From JANXVV01 sp038230975 (lineage in GTDB: Bacteria > Planctomycetota > Phycisphaerae > Tepidisphaerales > Tepidisphaeraceae), in NCBI GenBank assembly GCA_038230975.1, contig JBBRMF010000005.1, positions 1 through 48,563 on the forward strand: 48,563 bases of DNA, given 5' to 3'. Numbering within the stretch: position 1 is the stretch's first letter; each line of letters starts with the position of its first letter. Positions 42,418-48,563 of this stretch are shown here, piece after piece. Below the pieces are notes generated by a model. It made no database searches and had not been told where the DNA came from. It was given only the letters and a program-made list of their open reading frames with translations. The position numbers and the translations under genes are program-made.

Positions 42418-43167
42418 CTACTTTCCACCCAATTCCTGAGCCCTCTTCTGACGCAGACGTTCTAAAATATCCGTCAAAGGTGAGCCACCTGGGGTTGAAC
42501 TCCCCGGCGATGACGAACTTGTCGTCGGACGGCTTGCAGGTAAACCGGCTTCGCCATCCAGATTCTGCCCGAGCACAATCTGGCGAACCTTCCCGCCCGA
42601 GTCGTAATCAAATGTATCGAGCGTGATGGCCGCAATCTTGCCGCGCGCCACAGAATCGCCGACTCGTAATTTCAGCACCTTGCCCGCTGTCATGTCTTCG
42701 ATGAACGCGACCAACTCACCATCCGCTTTGGTTGCGCCGTTGAACAGCAGGCTTTTTTCGGGTCGCGGCGCAGGAATCGGTACGCCAGGCGGCTCCGGAG
42801 TCCGAGGATCCGGCATTCGCCCGTGGACGAAAACGCTGCGGCTGACCAACAAGGAATAGTCCTTCGGCATCGTTTTGGCGGCGGCAATCGACCTGGCGGG
42901 TGGGCTCACCCGTGCGAACCGATCTTTGGGCGCGCCGGGTTGCGAAGAGGCCGTCGTGGTTGCAGGGCTTACTGCCGCGGTGGTCGCCGTTAGAGTTTGC
43001 GTCGAAGGGCCGGTCGTAGCATCCGGCCTTGTGGCTGGCATTGATGCGGGCGCGGTCGTCACTACGACTGATCCGCCGGGAATCGTATCCTGCGCAGCGG
43101 CAGCGAGCTGTTCCTGCGCATGCGTCGTAGTCGCAATTAACACGAGCAGAAGAATCCACTTTTTCAT
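42418..43167 (-). CDS. GspC/PilP-like inner-membrane clamp protein
   Basis: A 249-residue exported or anchored protein. Residues 1-17 form a signal or anchor (KKWILLLVLIATTTHAQ). A Thr/Ala/Pro-rich linker (about 25-90) precedes a small folded domain (about 140-205: SLLFNGATKADGELVAFIEDMTAGKVLKLRVGDSVARGKIAAITLD), which has the look of the GspC HR or PilP beta domain that binds the secretin. A Ser/Pro-rich stretch and a coiled C-terminus (LTDILERLRQKRAQELGGK) follow. It sits directly before gspD. GGAGGT stands 4-5 bp before ATG 43167, which overlaps the stop of the upstream PilO-like gene by ATGA. Confidence 0.75.
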   Translation of the reverse strand: MKKWILLLVLIATTTHAQEQLAAAAQDTIPGGSVVVTTAPASMPATRPDATTGPSTQTLTATTAAVSPATTTASSQPGAPKDRFARVSPPARSIAAAKTMPKDYSLLVSRSVFVHGRMPDPRTPEPPGVPIPAPRPEKSLLFNGATKADGELVAFIEDMTAGKVLKLRVGDSVARGKIAAITLDTFDYDSGGKVRQIVLGQNLDGEAGLPASRPTTSSSSPGSSTPGGSPLTDILERLRQKRAQELGGK

Positions 43168-43751
43168 ATCCGACCTCCAAGATCCACATGCGATACCGCG
43201 CCACGGCGATCTGGTTTTTCTGCTTCACCGGGCTGAACGCTGACGGTCGAAACACTCATCTGCACTTGCAGATCATCCGTTCCCTCTTTGCGCGGAGTCA
43301 GTTGCAGATCGTTCACCCGCACGGGGATCGGCGCGGTTTCCATCGCCCAGGTGAGCTTGGATATCGCACGCATCGGCCCGGTGGCAGTGACGTGGAAACT
43401 GATGACTTGGAATTTTCCCTCTTGCGATGCACGCTCGGGTTTCAGGGCCGTCAATACGACGCCGGCATCCTGGGCCCATTCACGAACCGCGTTCAGCGCC
43501 TGGCTTTCCGCTTCCGATGCATCGGTCTTCAATCCACCAGAGATGATGTCCGTCCAGACGCGCTTGAGTCGACGCTCCATATTAAACGTTTTATCCGCGC
43601 GCGCCAGTTGCTGTGTGACCTTGGAAGTCGCATCACTGATCTGTTTCTGTCGCTCGAAGTACGGCGCCAACAGATATTGATCCAGCACGAAGATCGCAAC
43701 GGCAAGTCCCACACCGATCGCAATGTTCCGTTCTCGTTTTGTAAGTATCAC
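43164..43751 (-). CDS. PilO/GspM-like protein
   Basis: A 195-residue bitopic membrane protein. Residues about 8-30 (NIAIGVGLAVAIFVLDQYLLAPYF) form the single helix, followed by a coiled coil (ERQKQISDATSKVTQQLARADKTFNMERRLKRVWTDI) and a ferredoxin-like periplasmic domain (about 75-170: DAGVVLTALKPERASQEGKFQVISFHVTATGPMRAISKLTWAMETAP). This is the standard architecture of GspM and PilO. The start is GTG 43751 with AAAGG about 8 bp upstream. It is followed by the GspC-like gene with an ATGA overlap and preceded by the PilM-PilN fusion. Confidence 0.8.
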   Translation of the reverse strand: MILTKRERNIAIGVGLAVAIFVLDQYLLAPYFERQKQISDATSKVTQQLARADKTFNMERRLKRVWTDIISGGLKTDASEAESQALNAVREWAQDAGVVLTALKPERASQEGKFQVISFHVTATGPMRAISKLTWAMETAPIPVRVNDLQLTPRKEGTDDLQVQMSVSTVSVQPGEAEKPDRRGAVSHVDLGGRI

Positions 43752-43827
43752 AGGAGTACCTTTATAGATTTATGAGCAATCATTTTCTGCTTACCGGCGA
43801 ACGCATTCCCGAAGAAAGCGGTCCACT

Positions 43828-45321
43828 TTAAGGAAGTGGTTTATCCGCCGGGATAAACGTACAGGTAAAAGAGAACGTCACTTCGGTTCCTTTACCCGTG
43901 TTTTGAGTGCCATTGAAATGCACATCAATGAAGCGCGTCTTATCCAACTGAAAAGCGTCTTTCAAGTGCAGGGCCGCCGCCTGATTCGGGGCTTTGGCGA
44001 AGAAGCTGACGACTAAATATCGAGTGTCGGTGGATTTTGGAGCGGCGTCTTTTCTGGAATCGACCCTGGCCACTTCCTTTTCACGAATGTTCAAACTCGT
44101 GCAGTAGGTCTGCCCGTCCTCTGGAACCAGCCGAGTGATTTCATTCATGCACGCGAGATAGCGAGGATCCCCACCGTGCCAACCCTGCGCAAATGAGACC
44201 TTTGAAACGAACGCCTCCGCGGCCTTGATATCGGGTTCTTTTTGATGAAAAGTCGCGTTCATCGAATCGAGGGCCTGCTGCTTTTTCTGAAGATCGGTGT
44301 ATGCAAATACCGCCACGGCAATCGAGGCGATCACGCCGACCGCGGCCCAGATCATCCACTGCGCGATTCGCCTTTGCCCCGGGGCAGCGAGCCGCGAATG
44401 GAGGAAGTCAATCGGAAGCGGACAACTCCCGAGCCCGGATAATCCGAGCGCGACGGCGGCGGCAAACTTGCGACCACCACCGTTGCGGGCGGCGTCAGAC
44501 GTACTCACGCCAAGCGATGGCAAATCACCGCTCCTCACGCGCATTCCGATGCTTTCCCCCAACGAAGTCGAATGCAATCCAGCGCCATCCCACACGATGA
44601 TTTCGGGTGTCCCGGCACTTGAAGACCCATTGGCCGGCAACATTGAAACGGCTCGGCGCAGTTCACTGAGAAACAGGGGTTCGGGTGAGGGCGCCCGAAG
44701 ATGTCGCAACGTGCTGGTGTGTCCACCACTCTGTGCCGTCAACTCCGCGCCTGCGGTGGCGAGGGTCAATACAACGGAGTTTTCGCCGCTGGCTTGCCCG
44801 GTGACCGTACCCAATGCTGCTGAGGAAGAAGTGATGGCGATCGGTTCCAACCGCGCCCCTTCGCATAACTTGGTTGCCAATTCGATGTACTTTTGGGGCG
44901 TCGCAATCAGCAGAACATTTCGCGGCGCGGACGGATCGGATTCACCGGCATAATCGAAAACCAGATCTTTCAATTCCGAAGAAAAATCGCCTTCTGCCTG
45001 CAGCCGGAGTAAATCCGCCGCCACAGAGCTGTCTGCTGGAGGAACTTCCTTGGTTTTAACGAGCAACCATTTGGCCGGCAACCCTACGACGGCGGACTTT
45101 GCGGTAATCTTTTGCTCTCGCAAATATTCCCCCAATGCCGCACCGAGCGCGACCGGGTCCGCCAGTGAAACATTGGCGGGGAATACAAACTCACCGAGTC
45201 GCCGGGCTTCCGGTTTATCGCCCCCGGCTACCACTTCCGCCACGACGATTGCTTTTTCACCAATCGCCACGCCCAGCACTTTGTTATGTTTCGAAGCTTT
45301 CAAATCAATCCCAGCTTTCAT
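43828..45321 (-). CDS. PilM-PilN (GspL-like) fusion protein
   Basis: A 497-residue protein that joins two functions. Residues about 12-310 are an actin-like ATPase fold of the PilM/GspL type (VLGVAIGEKAIVVAEVVAGG, GLPAKWLLVKTKEVPPAD, LRLQAEGDFSSELKDLVFDY, SSSAALGTVTG). After LPIDFLHSRLAAPGQRR a single membrane helix (about 325-345, MIWAAVGVIASIAVAVFAYTDL) leads to a coiled coil and a ferredoxin-like periplasmic domain (about 375-495), as in PilN or GspL's C-terminus. Full-length GspL is organised in this way, but the actin-like half here is closer to PilM. The ATG lies 8 bp after the gspK stop. Confidence 0.82.
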   Translation of the reverse strand: MKAGIDLKASKHNKVLGVAIGEKAIVVAEVVAGGDKPEARRLGEFVFPANVSLADPVALGAALGEYLREQKITAKSAVVGLPAKWLLVKTKEVPPADSSVAADLLRLQAEGDFSSELKDLVFDYAGESDPSAPRNVLLIATPQKYIELATKLCEGARLEPIAITSSSAALGTVTGQASGENSVVLTLATAGAELTAQSGGHTSTLRHLRAPSPEPLFLSELRRAVSMLPANGSSSAGTPEIIVWDGAGLHSTSLGESIGMRVRSGDLPSLGVSTSDAARNGGGRKFAAAVALGLSGLGSCPLPIDFLHSRLAAPGQRRIAQWMIWAAVGVIASIAVAVFAYTDLQKKQQALDSMNATFHQKEPDIKAAEAFVSKVSFAQGWHGGDPRYLACMNEITRLVPEDGQTYCTSLNIREKEVARVDSRKDAAPKSTDTRYLVVSFFAKAPNQAAALHLKDAFQLDKTRFIDVHFNGTQNTGKGTEVTFSFTCTFIPADKPLP

Positions 45322-45329
45322 TTGCGAAA

Positions 45330-46781
45330 TTAGTGCATCGCAGAATTACCACCGCCGAGTCCGGATCCGGAACCAGTCCCTTGCAAAGGAGGCTGATAAC
45401 GGCCTTGTCGCAGGTCATCTTGAATCTGTCTATCCAGGGGCCAACCGACGCTTGTCAGATCCCGGCGATAAATCACCTTCGCCGGAGTTTTCTGCGTATC
45501 GACGACGATTCGAACGCGCTTGTACGCCCGCCCGTCACCACTCACACCGACGATATCGGCCGAGAATTGAAATGATCGTGACGTAATCATTCCCGCGATG
45601 GCAGCCGCTTTGGTGGGAGTCAATACATCAAACACCCAGGCAATGCTCGTGGTGTCCGCTCCGTTGCCGCGCTTTGAAATCAAAGCGTCCGCATCGCTTT
45701 CATCCAAACCGGGCAGACACATCAGCACTTTTTTAGACGCGGTGTTAACGTTGACCATTCCGGTCAATGTTTTCGCCGCCGATGCCGTCAGCTTATCCGC
45801 GACCAATCCAAACTCCGAGATGGTCATCCCCGAGGCAGCATAGAACAAACCGATGTTTGCAAAAATAATCGGGGTTCCGCCCGGCTGTGAGGTTGCCGTC
45901 GTTTTGCCAGCCGTGGGAGCCGTTCGAGGATCGTACCGGGGCGCAAGCTTTGCAATAATCTCCGGAACGCGTTTCGCCGTGAGCGATGCCGCCAAAATTT
46001 TCTGAACACCATCGATTCCGCTATTTACATTCGTGCGCGCCGTGCCGTCTGCGGCCGTGTTGGGCTCGACGCTCGACGTGGTCACGTAGTTAAACAAACC
46101 GCGACTGTCTGAGGTTGAACTATTGATTCCCGTTGCTGCCCCACCGGCTTTACGCTCAAGATCATCCAGCACACCATCGCGATTGAGGTCGTACCCAAAC
46201 ACAAGTTCTTTCGTGACTCCTTTGACCAATTGAAGTTCCTCGACCGTTTCAAACGGCAGGTTTTTAGCCGTATACGGAAGGGATAATGAAAGGTAGTAAT
46301 CACTTTCGGCCCCGTTGGCACCTGTCGTATCGTCAGCATCCCGCCAATCAACAATGGCGTCCGCGACGTCAGAGGTCATGGCCGGCAGGTACTGCAACAT
46401 TTCGGTGGTGGCGATGTTCAAATTGAGCTTCGAGCCTTCATCGGTGATGCCAAAGGCATAAGTTTGATCGGTTTCGGGGTCTGGACGAAGAATCCAGAAA
46501 TATCCGTTCCCCACCGGCATGGCTTCGGCGTTACCGGAGACCGCCGTACGGGCATCCCCTTTGGAGCCATCCACCTGCGAAAGAACGAACTGTTCGGCAC
46601 CTCGCTCGATCGCGTCGGCTTCAATCAGGGATTGCCGATTGGCGGATGATACGCCTTCAACCCGCATGGAACGCGCCAAAACCAGCAAGACCGCCACGAG
46701 GATAATCATGATCCACAGCGCAGCGACCATAATCGCGCCGCGCGAACGGGATATCGCAATGTTTCGATGGGTTCGGATCAT
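45330..46781 (-). CDS. gspK: Type II secretion minor pseudopilin GspK
   Basis: A 483-residue minor pseudopilin. The prepilin leader (SRSRGAIMVAALWIMIILVAVLLVLA) ends with a Gly before the hydrophobic helix, and position 5 after the cleavage site lacks Glu, as usual for GspK. The SAM-like helical domain features LNLNIATTEMLQYLPAMTSDVADAIVDWRDADD (about 125-155) and a second helix-hairpin-helix VNVNTASKKVLMCLPGLDESDADALISKR (about 340-370). GspK caps the pseudopilus tip with GspI and GspJ. Its ATG overlaps the stop of the GspJ-like gene by ATGA. The length is larger than the usual 320-330 residues, with an insertion near 215-330. Confidence 0.9.
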   Translation of the reverse strand: MIRTHRNIAISRSRGAIMVAALWIMIILVAVLLVLARSMRVEGVSSANRQSLIEADAIERGAEQFVLSQVDGSKGDARTAVSGNAEAMPVGNGYFWILRPDPETDQTYAFGITDEGSKLNLNIATTEMLQYLPAMTSDVADAIVDWRDADDTTGANGAESDYYLSLSLPYTAKNLPFETVEELQLVKGVTKELVFGYDLNRDGVLDDLERKAGGAATGINSSTSDSRGLFNYVTTSSVEPNTAADGTARTNVNSGIDGVQKILAASLTAKRVPEIIAKLAPRYDPRTAPTAGKTTATSQPGGTPIIFANIGLFYAASGMTISEFGLVADKLTASAAKTLTGMVNVNTASKKVLMCLPGLDESDADALISKRGNGADTTSIAWVFDVLTPTKAAAIAGMITSRSFQFSADIVGVSGDGRAYKRVRIVVDTQKTPAKVIYRRDLTSVGWPLDRQIQDDLRQGRYQPPLQGTGSGSGLGGGNSAMH

Positions 46782-47584
46782 CGAGTGGTACTCCCCGTTG
46801 TAGTCGTGGTGGTGGTTGTCGTCGTGGTGTTCGAATCATTGACCAGTGTCGAGCAAACCACGGGGAAGATCCGAATGAACTTTTTCGCCGGTTGATTCAG
46901 CGGTTGATTGGCCGGCGGGTCCAACTCCAGCGTTACTTCCACGGCGACGGGAAGCTCGTTGGTCTGCTGCGTGGAATCCCAACTGTCCTGCCATTCAGTG
47001 CCGTCGTAGTACCGGAGATTAAATGAAGCGACATGGCGACAAATGACTTCGTCATCCGGCATGACCGGTTGAGGCGATAGTAAATTCCGCGTAACGCGCC
47101 GAACCAGCACATGATCATTCGACCCGGGCGGAACCAGAACGGTGAGCTCCACCAATTTGATTTCACCGTCGCCGGCAACATGCTCGGGGCCGTCGGAGGT
47201 GGTGTAGAAAGTCAGATCGTCACCGTTGTGGCCGCGATCATCCTGGCTATCGAGGCCGATGAACGCTCCCGCTAAAGAGACCGGCGTCGTGGAACTGGTA
47301 CTTGCGGCCGGCGCGGCGGCAACAGTGCTGGTCGAATCCGCGGCGTAGCCCGGGGAATTCAGTGACGGAGGCATCGCGGATTCAATATCCATCCGCAGAA
47401 ATTCCATCGCCAACTCGCTCGTGCGACTGGGAATCATCGCCGCCTCGGCACTTGATTTGGCTTTGTAGGCGGTTCGCAGGGTCTGGTACAAAGGAAGGCA
47501 GAGCGCGGCGGCCATCGACAGTGCAACGAGCAATTCGAGCAATGTGAAACCGCGTCGAGCATATTTACGACGAAGTGGGGTCAT
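46778..47584 (-). CDS. gspJ: GspJ-like minor pseudopilin
   Basis: A 268-residue prepilin. The leader RRGFTLLELLVALSMAAALCLPLYQTL has the cleavable Gly followed by Phe and Glu at +5. The mature part follows the GspJ pattern, TSELAMEFLRMDIESAMPPS, and a beta domain with DDLTFYTTSDGPEHVAGDGEIKLVELTVLV. The C-terminus is odd: it ends in a run of 11 Thr with further Ser/Thr (46797-46831 in the DNA, a (GTN)n-type microsatellite on the plus strand). Its stop overlaps gspK by ATGA and its start overlaps the GspI gene in the same way. Confidence 0.8.
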   Translation of the reverse strand: MTPLRRKYARRGFTLLELLVALSMAAALCLPLYQTLRTAYKAKSSAEAAMIPSRTSELAMEFLRMDIESAMPPSLNSPGYAADSTSTVAAAPAASTSSTTPVSLAGAFIGLDSQDDRGHNGDDLTFYTTSDGPEHVAGDGEIKLVELTVLVPPGSNDHVLVRRVTRNLLSPQPVMPDDEVICRHVASFNLRYYDGTEWQDSWDSTQQTNELPVAVEVTLELDPPANQPLNQPAKKFIRIFPVVCSTLVNDSNTTTTTTTTTTTGSTTR

Positions 47585-48003
47585 TGTGATGTCCCCCCTG
47601 CTACATAAACCAGCGTACTGAGCGTCACTGACCGCTCGGCACCTCGAGAAACCCAGGTGATGTGAACCGCCAACTCGCTCACCGTATTACCGTAGCCGTT
47701 ATCTGTGGAATTGGACGGAGTCCACGTCTGCACTTCTGCTTTCCAGGAATAGTCCGGCCAGTCCGTGCCAAAGTCTCCGGCAAGAATTCCGCTTTGCCAC
47801 TGAGCGGTGGCAATCAATTCATTCAGCTTGGCCTCGGCTAAAGCGCCCGCTTCGCTTCGACGCCGCACTGTACTGGCCGTGTTGCTGCAGAGCGCGATGC
47901 CTTTCATCGCGACCGGCAATACGATCGACATGATGGCCATCGTGGCCAACACTTCGACGAGCGTAAAACCAAGGCGGCGAAATTGTAACGTTTTAGGACG
48001 CAT
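47581..48003 (-). CDS. gspI: GspI-like minor pseudopilin
   Basis: A 140-residue prepilin with the leader RRLGFTLVEVLATMAIMSIVLPVAM; cleavage after Gly12 and Glu at +5. The mature part has SEAGALAEAKLNELIATAQW, the usual GspI helix-1 continuation, and a small beta domain. ATG 48003 gives a leader of normal length; ATG 48057 directly abuts the upstream stop and would extend it by 18 residues. It overlaps the GspJ gene by ATGA. Confidence 0.82.
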   Translation of the reverse strand: MRPKTLQFRRLGFTLVEVLATMAIMSIVLPVAMKGIALCSNTASTVRRRSEAGALAEAKLNELIATAQWQSGILAGDFGTDWPDYSWKAEVQTWTPSNSTDNGYGNTVSELAVHITWVSRGAERSVTLSTLVYVAGGTSQ

Positions 48004-48057
48004 CTTATCTTCAGCACAGGTTGCGGACGGCGCACCGTTACCGCCATTTTGTTTCAT

Positions 48058-48563
48058 TCATTTTGAGTCGGCTATGTGGAACAATTCCGTCGCCGATTCA
48101 CAAATCACTTCAACCACCATTCCGTCGTCATCGGTGACGCGAATCGTCGCCGGATCGGTTCGGCCAGTCGGTCGAAACTCGATATACAATCCGTCTTGTT
48201 GCAACGGAAGATCACAGGAAATCTGCACACCATCCGGAACGCTATACGACCAGTTGCCGAGCGTCTCAAACGTGTCGTAGTCGCGAACCGATAGCTCGTA
48301 GGTTCCGGCATCTGGATCGAGGTTAAGGCGATACGTTTTTCCCTGCGTGATCGCTTGCGATCGCGCGTAACTTGCCAGCGCCACGATCTGACTTGCGGTA
48401 TCACCGGTTCGACGGCCTCTGCTCGTACCGTGGAAAGTTGGAGCCACCACCGCGACGACCACGGCTATCACCAGCATCACCAGCACAAGCTCGATGAGCG
48501 TGAACCCGGCACGACGTGTTCTCGTTCGACTTCGCCATTTTATTCTGCACGAAAGTCCAAACC
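48058..48563 (-). CDS. GspH-like pseudopilin, 5' end outside the window
   Basis: The coding frame is open to the window edge. It contains the prepilin motif RRAGFTLIELVLVMLVIAVV near 48480-48530 (Gly then Phe, Glu at +5), so only the leader's first residues may be missing; no in-frame ATG, GTG or TTG lies between the motif and the edge. The mature domain, ASQIVALASYARSQAITQGKTYRLNLD and TYELSVRDYD, is the GspH pattern. It is the most upstream gene of the operon in this window; E, F and G components are expected beyond the edge. Its TGA is followed directly by the alternative GspI ATG. Confidence 0.78.
   Translation of the reverse strand, partial: FGLSCRIKWRSRTRTRRAGFTLIELVLVMLVIAVVVAVVAPTFHGTSRGRRTGDTASQIVALASYARSQAITQGKTYRLNLDPDAGTYELSVRDYDTFETLGNWSYSVPDGVQISCDLPLQQDGLYIEFRPTGRTDPATIRVTDDDGMVVEVICESATELFHIADSK

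Overview
The window looks like chromosomal DNA of a planctomycete, most likely class Phycisphaerae or a Tepidisphaera-like relative. The evidence is a DUF1501 / DUF1549-DUF1553 / PPC / cytochrome-WD40 gene set, large secreted multidomain proteins, a prepilin of the GFTLVELLVVIGIIALLISILLPSL type carrying an internal YGDGHVEF motif, and many palindromic intergenic repeats. This placement is inference from gene content; there is no rRNA or tRNA gene in the window.

Layout. 1-3031: gene-poor, decayed DNA with an orphan Rhs C-terminal cassette, a small membrane protein behind it and a remnant of an ISAs1-type transposase. 3032-11809: four co-directional secreted proteins (DUF1501, DUF1549/DUF1553 with haem-type motifs, a PPC-domain protein, a cytochrome-WD40 protein with a long coiled coil). 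11963-16041 (minus): a 992-residue SASA esterase with DUF2341/LamG-like modules, and a prepilin-like protein. 16866-18736: a lipoprotein, Maf, a small membrane protein and a DUF192 lipoprotein; the last three overlap by ATGA. 18797-26051: housekeeping genes ilvD, queC, a class III fructose-1,6-bisphosphatase, rpsB and tsf. 26131-28602: divergent secreted esterase and secreted N-acylglucosamine 2-epimerase-like protein. 28695-32330 (minus): a TAT-exported protein of unknown function, a small outer-membrane-barrel candidate with a TonB-box-like motif, and a TonB protein. 32556-35156: UDP-glucuronate decarboxylase-like SDR, a family 2 glycosyltransferase and a bifunctional-nuclease-domain protein. 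35375-39327: nitrogen block with a sigma-54-like promoter, a P-II protein lacking Tyr51, AmtB, a Fic-like protein with a destroyed active site, and an orphan REC-Fis response regulator. 39334-48563 (minus): a type II secretion / type IV pilus-like operon running GspH, I, J, K, a PilM-PilN fusion, PilO/GspM, GspC/PilP, GspD and a lipoprotein; its 5' end lies outside the window.

How the parts may work together. The secretion operon could export secreted enzymes such as those at 3-15 kb and 26-28 kb, with the TonB/barrel pair handling uptake of products; this is inference from content only. GlnB-AmtB is the standard ammonium sensor/transporter pair, and the pseudo-Fic protein and response regulator beside it are the least expected members. 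Most intergenic gaps carry palindromes of a few recurring families, some placed where they would act as terminators.

The strongest candidates for something undescribed are the degenerate Fic-like protein beside amtB, the P-II protein without its modification tyrosine, the TonB + mini-barrel + TAT-protein locus, and the lipid-anchored pilin-like protein that ends the secretion operon.
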